From positions 930,001 through 994,000 of the forward strand of contig CAVSJA010000006.1 in NCBI GenBank assembly GCA_963728145.1: a stretch of 64,000 nucleotides of DNA, read 5' to 3'. Both the position numbers and the translations under genes were made by a program. Below are positions 9,579-19,080 of this stretch, piece by piece (position 1 is the first letter of the stretch; the number at the start of each line of letters is the position of its first letter). Source of the stretch: CAVSJA01 sp963728145 (lineage in GTDB: Bacteria > Bacteroidota > Bacteroidia > Chitinophagales > Chitinophagaceae). The notes below the pieces were generated by a model. That model was given only the letters and a program-made list of their open reading frames with translations, had not been told where the DNA came from and ran no database searches.

Positions 9579-12299
9579 ATGAAGAAATCAATCCCTCTGC
9601 TTTTCATTTTTCAATTGAGTCTGCTAATTGTTTTTTCGCAGCCACAGGTAAAAAATCTGCTTTGCGAAAACCTGGTGAATCCAATTGGCCTCGATATCGT
9701 TCAACCAAGATTCAGTTGGCAATTGATCTCGAATGAGAGAAGCGTGATGCAAACGGCTTATCAGATCCGCCTCTCAGGTAATGCGGGCTCGGTTGGGGGC
9801 TCGCTTGTTAGAATCGCACCAAATGAAAAGGTCAATTCAGATCAATCTGTACATGTCACTTATACCGGCACACCTCTTCAGGCTGGAAAGAAATATTTCT
9901 GGCAGGTAAGAGTTTGGGACAATAAAGGAAAGGTTTCTCCATGGAGCGAAATCGCATCATTTCAAATTGGATTGTTGACACCAGAAGATTGGAAAGCAAG
10001 CTGGATACAGGCCGATTTTTCGGAGGACGAGAAAATGCGTTTGAGCCCTTATCTCCGGAAGCAATTCTCAACAAACAAAACTGTCAGATCAGCCATCGCT
10101 TATATCACTTCGCGTGGTATGTACGAAGCATTCATCAATGGTAAACGTATCGGTGATTTTTATCTGACACCCGGCTGGACCAATTACAATAAAAGGATTC
10201 AATACCAAACCTACGACGTTACTCCACTGTTACAGAGCGGAAATAATGCAATCGCGGTAAGTCTGGGTAGCGGCTGGTACAGGGGCTTTATTGGTTTCGG
10301 GGGAAACAAAAATTTCTATGGCAAAGAGATCGCATTGTTATTCCAGATGGATATTGAATATACCGATGGTACAAAAGCATCCATTATTTCCGATGGCAGC
10401 TGGAAATCTTCAACGGGCGCTATTCGCGATTCTGAAATATACAATGGTGAAACATATGATGCACGTGAAGAAAAACAGGGATGGGCAAACACAAATTATG
10501 ATGATAGTAAATGGGGTGGGGTAACAGTAAAGGATCTTCCAAAGAATACCCTTCTTGCCACTTATAATGAACCAATCCGCAAACATGAAAACTTTCCTGC
10601 GAAAAAACTAATTAAAACCCCGAAGGGAGAGCAGGTAATTGATTTCGGACAGAATCTCGTTGGTTGGGTTCAGTTAAAGGTCAGTGGAAATGCGGGTGAT
10701 AAGATAACCATTTATCACGCTGAGGTATTGGACAAGTTTGGAAATTTTTATACTGAAAATCTTCGCCCGGCAAAACAGCAAAATGTTTACATTTTAAAAG
10801 GTGGAGGAGTTGAAACATTCGAGCCGCATTTTACTTTCCAGGGATTTCGATACATAAAGATCGAAGGATTTCCCGGTGAAGTTAAGCCAGAGAATTTTAC
10901 AGCAATCGCCCTGTACTCTTCAATGAAGCCGACGGGAAATTTTACCAGTTCACATGCTTTATTAAACCAACTTCAACATAATATTCAATGGGGACAAAAA
11001 GGAAACTTCCTGGATGTTCCGACAGATTGTCCGCAGCGAGATGAGCGTCTCGGTTGGACAGGAGACGCACAGGCTTTTGCAAGAACTGCCGCTTTCAATA
11101 TGCAGGTGAATAATTTCTTTTCAAAATGGTTAAAAGATCTGGCGTCAGACCAGCTGCCTAATGGAAGCGTACCCTTTGTTGTTCCAAATGTATTGGGACC
11201 GGGCGCCGGAGGATCTGCTGGTTGGGCTGATGCGGCAACAATTGTTCCATGGACCATGTATATCGCTTACGGTGATAAGAAAATACTGGAAGATCAATAC
11301 AACAGCATGAAATCATGGGTTGGATTTATGGAAACAAATTCTACCAACTGGCTTTGGAATAAAGGATTTCATTTTGGAGATTGGCTCTTCTATCGACCCT
11401 TCGATGACAATGATGGACGATCCGCGGTTACAGATAAATATTTGATCGCACAATGTTTCTTTGCCAATTCAACTCAATTAGTTGTAAATGCTGCGAAGGT
11501 TTTAGGTAAGCAGGATGATGTAACAAAGTACTCAGCGAATCTCCAAAAGATCAAAGAAGCATTTCAAAAAGAATACCTCACTTCAACCGGTAGGCTGATT
11601 TCAGGAACACAAACTGCATACGTGCTTGCATTGAATTTTGACATGCTTCCGGAAAATCTTCGTCAACAAGCTGCAGAACGTCTTGTACAAAATATTAAAG
11701 ATTACAATTATCATCTTACTACAGGATTTTTGGGAACACCATATCTCTGTCACGTGCTCACAAGATTTGGGCAAAATGAAATTGCCTATCGCTTATTGAT
11801 GCAGGAAACCTATCCTTCCTGGTTGTATCCGGTGAAAATGGGTGCTACTACTATCTGGGAAAGATGGGATGGAATAAAACCCGACAGCACGTTTCAAACT
11901 CCGGGTATGAATTCGTTTAACCATTACGCTTACGGCGCCATAGGTGATTGGATGTATCGTGTTGTTGCTGGAATTGATACAGAAGAAGGCGCGCCGGGTT
12001 ACAAAAAGATTACTATAAGACCTACCATTGGTGGAAGTCTGAAAAACGCAAGCGCGGAATTGCAAACCTATTATGGAAAGATTGCATCGGGATGGAAACA
12101 AGAGGGGGGGCAGATTACTTACGAAATAGAGATCCCGGCAAATACAACAGCAACAATCTATCTTCCTGCCGCAAACGCAGATGCAATTTCTGAAGGCGAT
12201 AAGCCCTTGAGTGGTCAAAAGGATTTTCAGGTAAATGCTGCAAATGGAGTAGTGGCCATTCAAACAGGTTCCGGTAAGTACAGGTTCACAGTAAAATAA
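9579..12299 (+). CDS. Alpha-L-rhamnosidase, GH78, secreted
   Basis: A 906-residue protein with a cleavable signal peptide (residues about 1-20, ending VFSQ). Domain order fits GH78: a fibronectin-like domain (LCENLVNPIGLDIVQPRFSW), the N-terminal rhamnosidase beta domain, the (alpha/alpha)6 catalytic domain with DCPQRDERLGWTGDAQ (acid residues Asp488/Glu489), and the C-terminal beta domain (ITIRPTIGG). It releases terminal L-rhamnose from plant glycans or glycosides in the periplasm or outside, supplying the operon. Full length and intact. Confidence 0.93.
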   Translation: MKKSIPLLFIFQLSLLIVFSQPQVKNLLCENLVNPIGLDIVQPRFSWQLISNERSVMQTAYQIRLSGNAGSVGGSLVRIAPNEKVNSDQSVHVTYTGTPLQAGKKYFWQVRVWDNKGKVSPWSEIASFQIGLLTPEDWKASWIQADFSEDEKMRLSPYLRKQFSTNKTVRSAIAYITSRGMYEAFINGKRIGDFYLTPGWTNYNKRIQYQTYDVTPLLQSGNNAIAVSLGSGWYRGFIGFGGNKNFYGKEIALLFQMDIEYTDGTKASIISDGSWKSSTGAIRDSEIYNGETYDAREEKQGWANTNYDDSKWGGVTVKDLPKNTLLATYNEPIRKHENFPAKKLIKTPKGEQVIDFGQNLVGWVQLKVSGNAGDKITIYHAEVLDKFGNFYTENLRPAKQQNVYILKGGGVETFEPHFTFQGFRYIKIEGFPGEVKPENFTAIALYSSMKPTGNFTSSHALLNQLQHNIQWGQKGNFLDVPTDCPQRDERLGWTGDAQAFARTAAFNMQVNNFFSKWLKDLASDQLPNGSVPFVVPNVLGPGAGGSAGWADAATIVPWTMYIAYGDKKILEDQYNSMKSWVGFMETNSTNWLWNKGFHFGDWLFYRPFDDNDGRSAVTDKYLIAQCFFANSTQLVVNAAKVLGKQDDVTKYSANLQKIKEAFQKEYLTSTGRLISGTQTAYVLALNFDMLPENLRQQAAERLVQNIKDYNYHLTTGFLGTPYLCHVLTRFGQNEIAYRLLMQETYPSWLYPVKMGATTIWERWDGIKPDSTFQTPGMNSFNHYAYGAIGDWMYRVVAGIDTEEGAPGYKKITIRPTIGGSLKNASAELQTYYGKIASGWKQEGGQITYEIEIPANTTATIYLPAANADAISEGDKPLSGQKDFQVNAANGVVAIQTGSGKYRFTVK

Positions 12300-12308
12300 A
12301 TCAAGTTC

Positions 12309-14702
12309 ATGAAAAGAGCGTTCCTTTTAATTTTTTTATTCATTGCGTTTAAATATTTACAATCCCAGAGTCCGGATCCATCTTTATTACATAGTAAATG
12401 GAAGGCCTTCTGGATTTCTGTACCAAATGAACCTGCGCAAGGCTACGGTGTTTATCAATTCAGGAAGAAATTTAACCTCTCATCCAAACCATCTTCATTC
12501 ATAATTCACGTTTCCGCAGATAACCGCTTTAAACTCTACGTGAATGGAAAATTTGCTGGCCTGGGTCCTTCACGTGGCGATCTATTTCATTGGAATTATG
12601 AAACGATTGACATAGCACCATTGTTAAATACCGGCGAGAATACGATTGCTGCAGTTGTTTGGAATTTTGCGGATATGAAACCAGAGGCGCAAATTTCATT
12701 ACAGACTGCATTTATTGTGCAGGGAAATTCAACGAACGAGGATATCGTCAATACAAACAGAACCTGGAAGTGTAGGAGAGATGTTTCGTATAAACCTTTG
12801 CCCGTTGTGATCATTTACAGTTATTATGTCGCAGGTCCTGGGGACCTGATCGATAATAACCAGTCAATAGTTGGTTGGAAAGAAAATGGATTTGATGATG
12901 GCGGCTGGCAATTTGCAAATCAATTATTCAGTGGATTACCGAAGGGTGCTTTCGATTGGTCAACGGGATGGATGCTGGTGCCATCAAAGATCCCGGCAAT
13001 GGAATTGAAACAACAACGATTGCAAAAGGTTCGCAAGGCAGAAGGCATCGCTGTACCAACCGGATTTCCCGCTAATCAATCTGAATTTACTATTCCTCCT
13101 TCAACGAAGGCTACAATACTCCTTGATCAGTCTTATTTAACTAATGCTTATCCTGTATTGGAATTCAACAAAGGAAAGGATGCGCAAATTACACTCGGTT
13201 ATGCGGAAGCGCTATATGTAGATGAGGGGAAAGACAAAGACTGGCGTTCGCAGCGGCAAAAGGGAAACCGGGATGATATCGATGGAAAGCGTTTTGTTGG
13301 AGTAAAGGATAGGATCATTTCAAATGGTGCAGATAAACAGCAATTCAATTCGCTTTGGTGGAGAACATATCGTTACCTGCAATTGGAAATTGAAACAAAG
13401 GAACAACCACTTACCATCAATGATCTCTATGGAGTCTTTACCGGTTATCCATTTGAAATGAAAGCAAGCTTTGAGGCATCAGATGAAAGTTTGCAGAAAA
13501 TATTGGAAATAGGTTGGAGAACAGCTCGTCTTTGCGCTGTGGAAACTTATATGGATTGTCCTTACTATGAGCAATTACAGTATGTTGGCGACACCAGGAT
13601 ACAGGCATTAGTTTCCTTATTCAATAGCGGCGATGATCGAATGATGAGAAATGCAATTCGTCAGATGGATCAATCAAGGATGGCTGAGGGATTAACGTTA
13701 AGTCGTTATCCAACTGCAAACGCGCAGGAGATCCCACCATTTTCATTATGGTGGATTGGAATGGTACACGATTATTGGCGCTATCGACCCGATTCAAATT
13801 TCGTAAAACAATATTTGCCTGGCATCCGACAGGTACTTTGGTTCTTCAGCAAATTTCAACAGGCAGATGGTTCATTAAGAAACCTTCCGTACTGGAATTT
13901 TACTGATTGGGTAAACGAGAAGGGCTGGGCAAATGGATTTGCTCCAATGGGTGCCGATGGATATAGTGCAAATTTGGATCTTCAACTCCTATGGGCTTAT
14001 CAATTAGCAGCTGAATTGGAAAAACGAATAGGGATGGCCGACTATCACAAACAATTCACAGCTGCTGCAGAAAAACTAAAGGCGACAATCCGGAAAAAGT
14101 ATTGGGTTGAATCAAAAGGAATGTTTGCAGATCGGACAGAAAAAGATTTGTTCAGCCAACATGTGAATTCTATTGCAATACTTACTTCGGTAGTAAATGA
14201 TAAGGATAGGACCGGCCTCGCGGAGAAATTACTAAAGGATACATCAATGGCTGAGGCCACGATTTATTTTAAATACTATGTACATCTCGCGGCTGCCAAA
14301 TCGGGATTCGGTGATCAATACCTGGATTGGCTGAATATCTGGAGAATGAATCTGCAAATGGGAATGACAACCTGGGCGGAGATGTCTGATATCAATGCCT
14401 CGCGTTCGGACTGTCATGCATGGGGTTCCAGTCCGAATATTGAATTCTTCCGGATCGTATTGGGAATTGATAGTGATGCGCCAGGTTTTCAAAAAGTAAA
14501 GATCGAACCAAAGCTTGGAAAACTGAAAGAAGCAAAAGGTACAATGCCGCATCCTAACGGCGAGATACAGGTGAATTATAAATTAAGTGGCGATAAGCTC
14601 GATGCAGTAATCAACTTACCCGCCAAAACCTCAGGAAGATTTCTTTGGAAAGGAAAAACTCATACTTTGAAGTCAGGAGAAAATATCCTCAAAACAATAT
14701 GA
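12309..14702 (+). CDS. Alpha-L-rhamnosidase-related GH78 protein
   Basis: A 797-residue protein with a signal peptide (about 1-19, ending YLQSQ), a carbohydrate-binding beta sandwich (FSLSS to FRKKFNLSS, VSADNRFKLYVNGKFAGLGP) and a six-hairpin catalytic domain. The active-site block is MDCPYYEQLQYVGDTRIQ (Asp416, Glu421), a variant seen in a separate GH78 subgroup and different from the DERLGW block of its neighbour. Substrate linkage is probably different. It lies 9 bases after the first rhamnosidase and overlaps the next gene by ATGA. Confidence 0.85.
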   Translation: MKRAFLLIFLFIAFKYLQSQSPDPSLLHSKWKAFWISVPNEPAQGYGVYQFRKKFNLSSKPSSFIIHVSADNRFKLYVNGKFAGLGPSRGDLFHWNYETIDIAPLLNTGENTIAAVVWNFADMKPEAQISLQTAFIVQGNSTNEDIVNTNRTWKCRRDVSYKPLPVVIIYSYYVAGPGDLIDNNQSIVGWKENGFDDGGWQFANQLFSGLPKGAFDWSTGWMLVPSKIPAMELKQQRLQKVRKAEGIAVPTGFPANQSEFTIPPSTKATILLDQSYLTNAYPVLEFNKGKDAQITLGYAEALYVDEGKDKDWRSQRQKGNRDDIDGKRFVGVKDRIISNGADKQQFNSLWWRTYRYLQLEIETKEQPLTINDLYGVFTGYPFEMKASFEASDESLQKILEIGWRTARLCAVETYMDCPYYEQLQYVGDTRIQALVSLFNSGDDRMMRNAIRQMDQSRMAEGLTLSRYPTANAQEIPPFSLWWIGMVHDYWRYRPDSNFVKQYLPGIRQVLWFFSKFQQADGSLRNLPYWNFTDWVNEKGWANGFAPMGADGYSANLDLQLLWAYQLAAELEKRIGMADYHKQFTAAAEKLKATIRKKYWVESKGMFADRTEKDLFSQHVNSIAILTSVVNDKDRTGLAEKLLKDTSMAEATIYFKYYVHLAAAKSGFGDQYLDWLNIWRMNLQMGMTTWAEMSDINASRSDCHAWGSSPNIEFFRIVLGIDSDAPGFQKVKIEPKLGKLKEAKGTMPHPNGEIQVNYKLSGDKLDAVINLPAKTSGRFLWKGKTHTLKSGENILKTI

Positions 14703-16021
14703 CCAGTACGAGACGCGAGTTTTTATCAAACACCGGGAAGGTTATCGCCGGAACAGCATTCGCAACAGCGCCATTACTTTCATCTGCGAAAGCAAGGAAG
14801 CCTGGAGCAAATGAGACAATCCATGTTGCACTGATCGGCGCAAGGAGCATGGGATTCGGCAACCTGGAAAATGCAATGAAGCAACCGGGTGTTGCATGTG
14901 TTGCACTATGTGATGTTGATGAAGAAGTATTAAATCGAAGAGCATCGGATGTTGAGAAGAGACAAGGTAAAGCTCCAGTTAAGTATAAAGATTTTAGAAA
15001 GCTTCTTGATAATAAAGATATCGACGCAGTAATTATTGGAACACCTGATCACTGGCATTGTCTGCCCTTTGTATATGCTTGTGAAGCGGGAAAAGATATT
15101 TATGTTGAAAAACCGCTTGCTAATAGTATCGCCGAATGTGAAGTGATGGTAAAGGCCGCAAGACAACACAAACGCGTAGTTCAGGTTGGTCAACAACAAA
15201 GAAGCGGTGATCATTGGAAAAATGCCATAAACTTTATTAAAGAAGGTAAGATCGGGCAATTAAGAAAAGTCCAGGTTTGGGGGAACTTCAACTACGGCGT
15301 TGGACAACCGAAAGCTCCGGATGAACCCGTACCTGCAGGGGTTGATTTTGATTTTTGGTTGGGCCCCGCACCGCAACGTTCATTCAACAAAACAAGATTT
15401 CACGGTTCATGGCGAATGTTTTGGGATTATGGCGGAGGACTAATGACAGATTGGGGAGTTCATTTATTAGACATGGCATTATGGCCAAAGGATGTTGACT
15501 ATATTCCTTTAGCCGCAACAGCAACTGGCGGTAATCTTTCTTTTCCCGATCGGGCTCATGAAACATTTGACACAATGAGTGTCTCCTGGCAAATGAAAGA
15601 CTATGTGATCAATTGGGAACATACAGCCGGAACTCAAAACGGTCCTTATGGCCGATCCTATGGATTAGCGTTTATTGGCAACAATGCTACATTGGTTGCC
15701 AACCGCGATGGGTGGGAATTATTTCCCGAGAATGAAAATGGATCATATAAAGTACCAGCGATTCCTAAACAAAGTGGTGGTGAAAATCATTTTGAGCACA
15801 TGAAGAATTTCCTGGAATGTATTAAATCGCGAAAAGATCCTGCATGTACAATTGAAAATGGACGATTGGTTGCGATCATGGCGCATATGGGCAATATTGC
15901 ATTGCGCACCAACTCGAGATTAGACTGGAATGAAGCAACCAGGAATTTTGGAAATAATGCCGCTGCAAATGCATTGATCAAATCTGTTTATCGCAAGCCC
16001 TGGTTATTTCCTTCTTATTGA
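14699..16021 (+). CDS. Gfo/Idh/MocA family oxidoreductase with Tat-type signal
   Basis: A 440-residue NAD(P)-dependent sugar oxidoreductase. The ATG at 14699 overlaps the previous stop and gives a twin-arginine signal (STRREFLSNTGKVIAGTAF), so it is exported folded. Rossmann motif (HVALIGARSMG), the EKP motif of the family (YVEKPLANS) and the catalytic-domain motif DWGVHLLDMALW are present. A longer upstream frame start is possible but would bury the Tat signal. Position at the end of the rhamnose operon suggests oxidation of a sugar released by the rhamnosidases; the substrate is unknown. Confidence 0.88.
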   Translation: MTSTRREFLSNTGKVIAGTAFATAPLLSSAKARKPGANETIHVALIGARSMGFGNLENAMKQPGVACVALCDVDEEVLNRRASDVEKRQGKAPVKYKDFRKLLDNKDIDAVIIGTPDHWHCLPFVYACEAGKDIYVEKPLANSIAECEVMVKAARQHKRVVQVGQQQRSGDHWKNAINFIKEGKIGQLRKVQVWGNFNYGVGQPKAPDEPVPAGVDFDFWLGPAPQRSFNKTRFHGSWRMFWDYGGGLMTDWGVHLLDMALWPKDVDYIPLAATATGGNLSFPDRAHETFDTMSVSWQMKDYVINWEHTAGTQNGPYGRSYGLAFIGNNATLVANRDGWELFPENENGSYKVPAIPKQSGGENHFEHMKNFLECIKSRKDPACTIENGRLVAIMAHMGNIALRTNSRLDWNEATRNFGNNAAANALIKSVYRKPWLFPSY

Positions 16022-16023
16022 TG

Positions 16024-16632
16024 TTAATACTGAGGAATGGTTTTTACCTTTTTCTTCGTTGGAACTGTTTTCCTTGTTGGAGCTGTTTTCTTCACAGCTC
16101 CAATCTTTGTTACTGCTTTTCTCGGCTTAAAGTAACCTATATCTGACACCGTTTCTCCAATATTGATTTGGTAATAATACGGGGCCGGGAAATCTGATGT
16201 AATGCGAATGATAATTTCATTCCTATTATTGCTAAACAGCAGGCCGGCTTCTTTCTCTTTGGGCATTGCTCCTTGGTAGCTGTAATTATTCTGCGGGAGC
16301 TGATTCATCAAATGCGCATAGAAAAAAGGGTTGGAAGTTTGAAGCCGGTAAAAGGTTTTTCCTGACGTATCTGTAAATCGTCCGAGCATGGTGACACCCG
16401 CGGCTTCGGAACTCTGGCCTGAGCGAAAAGTCCAACCTTCTTTTAATTGCAATCCCATTACCGGCGCACCACCCTGAATTTTTACTTTCTGAAATCCTTT
16501 ATTCAACAACAGTTTATCGATACTATCAATTGAATGTGTCGTTAACAGAGATTCAATTTCTGAAAGGTCGATGTTCTGGGCAAATAGGGACTGGCAGCCT
16601 GCCATCAGGCAAACAAAAAGTAATTTTTTCAT
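16024..16632 (-). CDS. Secreted protein of unknown function
   Basis: A 202-residue protein with a signal peptide (MKKLLFVCLMAGCQSLFAQ). The mature start (IDLSEIESLL to LLLNKGFQKVK) resembles the start of the secreted protein at 36531-37025. The C-terminal ~25 residues are rich in Lys, Thr and Pro. No known domain recognised. It lies 10 bases downstream of the large membrane protein at 16643-18376 on the same strand, so it is probably the last gene of the sigma-factor operon. It ends 2 bases from the convergent oxidoreductase. Confidence 0.7.
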   Translation of the reverse strand: MKKLLFVCLMAGCQSLFAQNIDLSEIESLLTTHSIDSIDKLLLNKGFQKVKIQGGAPVMGLQLKEGWTFRSGQSSEAAGVTMLGRFTDTSGKTFYRLQTSNPFFYAHLMNQLPQNNYSYQGAMPKEKEAGLLFSNNRNEIIIRITSDFPAPYYYQINIGETVSDIGYFKPRKAVTKIGAVKKTAPTRKTVPTKKKVKTIPQY

Positions 16633-16642
16633 GGTTATAATT

Positions 16643-18376
16643 TTATCTGGGAATTGATTTGATCAGTTCAGCAACATTTTTCCTGAACTCTTTTGAGTTT
16701 GTTTCTTCAAGTGGAAGATCGGTAATTTCTTCTCTCGTTACGTTCAGTGCTTTTATGCAGCTAACCACTTTGCCATCGATTACTCCCACGGTAACCAGAT
16801 GAACCGGCTCATCCAAAGGAATATTCCGAAATCGAACCTTGTTACCACCATACGAAACCGGCGCGGCCATGGATCTGTATCTTCTAAAGACCAGTTGAGT
16901 AACAAAATTTCCGGCTTCGACACCTTCTCCCAGATTAATTGTGAATTCTACCGGCCGTCCCTGGCCGGGAAATGGCTTATCGCAATTTATCCAACCAAGA
17001 TCTTTTACTTCGAATCTGTAATTGGTCAGGTATTGCCTGCGCGTTTCTCTTTGTACCGAATCCTGGTACAGCAATTGGCGGTATCGGATGCTGTCTTCCC
17101 TGGATACCATTTTTAATCGTACTGCACTTTCAAACTTCATTGTAATTGAGTCGCCTTTGATGAAGGGGACCTCTTCTTTTCCAAATCGCAGAAAATTTGG
17201 TCCGAATATTAACCTACGCACTTTGATCTTATCGTAGTATAAAGAATATCGCTTCAATTTTTCCTTTACTTCTTTGTTGCTCATTTCAAGATCACGCGAA
17301 ATCAAAAAGGTAGCGGTGATTTTTTTGCCATAACGAACCTTGTAAGGTTCTCCTACAATATCCGGTACCTTAAATAATCTTGGACCATCGGCTCCAAACA
17401 AACTTTGTTCCTGGCCTGCCGGAATCCAGTTGATTATTTCAGTAGATCTTTCAGTTCTAACTCTCGCCACTGTGTCTTTCGGTTCATTATATGCCAGGTA
17501 AGAGTATTCCTTTGGCTCACTAAAGCTTCCTGTAAAAAGCTGCATCTTCTCATCATAATTCTTAGTAGGCATTTCAAGTGTAATGGCTTTATCAGGCGAG
17601 ATCTTGACGGGCTGGCCATCAGCTTCAGCCCTGACGTTCAACATTCCTCCGGTTACTAATTGATTGCCGTTAGAAGTAGTGCTCAATTTTCCATTGATCA
17701 TATCCTCATCACTATAAAATTCAGTGAGAATGATCTTGATCGTACCGGTTTTCTTGTCGAAAGTTTTTGAAGGAATCGTCAATCTTGTTCCTTCTTTTGC
17801 TTTCAATACTGTATCCCTGTCCGCACTGATAAAAAACTCTTCTGGTGTTTTTCTTAGTTCTGCATAAAACTGTTCAAGTATTAGCAACGGATCCGGCTTT
17901 TTCTCTTTTTTGATTTCAGGACTATTTGCAATTGCTGGTTCAGCATACTTTTTAACAGGATCAGGTTTGATTGTCTTTTTAGGCAACTGGTTTTTGGCTG
18001 CTGATTTCGGAACAGATGCTTTAACTGTTACAGTTTTACTTACATTCTTATTGTTAACAACTGCAACGGTATTGTTTTTGGGATCAGAAGGAGGTTTAAC
18101 GGTAACAGCATTTGATTTTGTTTCAATTTTCTTTGTGGCTACTGTATTCTTCTTACTGCTGAGCTGAATTATAGAAATGGTAATAATAGTTACAACCGCG
18201 ATTCCACCGACATACCTGATCAGTTTCCTCGTTTTTGTAATACGAAATTTTCCCGGTGGTTTGCTGAGCATGGATCGCATTTGTTGCCAGTTTGCCTGTA
18301 CGTCCCGCTGGTCAGGATTGAATTCCTCCGACTTGTTGCGGACAAAATCATCTATATGTTGTTGTTCAGATCGCAT
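16643..18376 (-). CDS. Single-pass membrane protein encoded with ECF sigma factor (possible anti-sigma or sensor)
   Basis: A 577-residue protein. Residues 1-45 are cytoplasmic and charged (QQHIDDFVRNKSEEFNPD), as in anti-sigma N-domains. A membrane segment follows at about 46-68 (YVGGIAVVTIITISIIQL), then a Lys/Pro/Val-rich linker and a large periplasmic part of beta-rich character with no family I recognise. Its start overlaps the sigma-factor stop by 11 bases, so the two are coupled. Anti-sigma or signal-sensing function is inferred from topology and position only. Confidence 0.7.
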   Translation of the reverse strand: MRSEQQHIDDFVRNKSEEFNPDQRDVQANWQQMRSMLSKPPGKFRITKTRKLIRYVGGIAVVTIITISIIQLSSKKNTVATKKIETKSNAVTVKPPSDPKNNTVAVVNNKNVSKTVTVKASVPKSAAKNQLPKKTIKPDPVKKYAEPAIANSPEIKKEKKPDPLLILEQFYAELRKTPEEFFISADRDTVLKAKEGTRLTIPSKTFDKKTGTIKIILTEFYSDEDMINGKLSTTSNGNQLVTGGMLNVRAEADGQPVKISPDKAITLEMPTKNYDEKMQLFTGSFSEPKEYSYLAYNEPKDTVARVRTERSTEIINWIPAGQEQSLFGADGPRLFKVPDIVGEPYKVRYGKKITATFLISRDLEMSNKEVKEKLKRYSLYYDKIKVRRLIFGPNFLRFGKEEVPFIKGDSITMKFESAVRLKMVSREDSIRYRQLLYQDSVQRETRRQYLTNYRFEVKDLGWINCDKPFPGQGRPVEFTINLGEGVEAGNFVTQLVFRRYRSMAAPVSYGGNKVRFRNIPLDEPVHLVTVGVIDGKVVSCIKALNVTREEITDLPLEETNSKEFRKNVAELIKSIPR

Positions 18377-18926
18377 CAGAATAAACTTCTTTTTTTAAAA
18401 TCGTTTCAAGTTTTGCCTTTAGCAATCTCCTGGCCTCATTGAGATGCCATTTTGATGTACCTCCTGAGATCCCCAGGATCTGGCCTATTTCGTCATGCTT
18501 ATATCCTTCCAGTACAAAAAGATTGAAAACAAGAGCCGTATTCCTGGGTAATCCCTGCAATAAAGCGATTACATCGGCACCGGATAAACGCTGATAAATG
18601 TCTGGATCAACACTTACGCTATTTTCAATTATAGCTTCAAGTGGCTGGTGCTTGAACTTTGTTTGTTTGCGACAATGATCAACACAGGTATTCACAATAA
18701 TCCTTCGTACCCAACCCTGAAAATCCCCTTCATCCCTGAATTGCCCGATGCTATTGAAAACTTTGAGCATTCCTTCATTATACAATGCGCTAGCCTCATC
18801 ATTATCGCGACTGTACCGGATGCAAACTTTCATCATCGGTGCATAGCAGATACGGTACAATTCTTCCTGTTTTGGCAGGTCCTGGCGTTTGCATCCTTCT
18901 ATTATATCGTTCCAGTGCTGATCCAA
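18366..18926 (-). CDS. ECF sigma factor (sigma-70 family)
   Basis: A 186-residue RNA polymerase sigma factor. Region 2 includes CYAPMMKVCIRYSRDNDEAS and FQGWVRRIIVNTCVDHCRK; region 4 is the C-terminal helix-turn-helix (YKHDEIGQILGISGGTSKWH, then EARRLLK). The only start near the expected N-terminus is TTG at 18924-18926 (MDQHWNDIIEGCKRQD); no in-frame ATG lies just upstream. It is divergent from the LD-carboxypeptidase gene across 154 bases and leads the operon with the membrane protein and the secreted protein. Confidence 0.88.
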   Translation of the reverse strand: MDQHWNDIIEGCKRQDLPKQEELYRICYAPMMKVCIRYSRDNDEASALYNEGMLKVFNSIGQFRDEGDFQGWVRRIIVNTCVDHCRKQTKFKHQPLEAIIENSVSVDPDIYQRLSGADVIALLQGLPRNTALVFNLFVLEGYKHDEIGQILGISGGTSKWHLNEARRLLKAKLETILKKEVYSDAI

Positions 18927-19080
18927 GAGATAGTATTGGAAATTTAGTTCTTCTAACCATTGACGTAGGTTTAGGCAAAAAAGGTTGGGAAAAGATTAAG
19001 AATTTTGAAAGTGAATAAAGGCGTTGAAAAACTTCAAAGGGCATTAAAGGCTTAGGCCGATAAAATTGTAATTTCAACCG

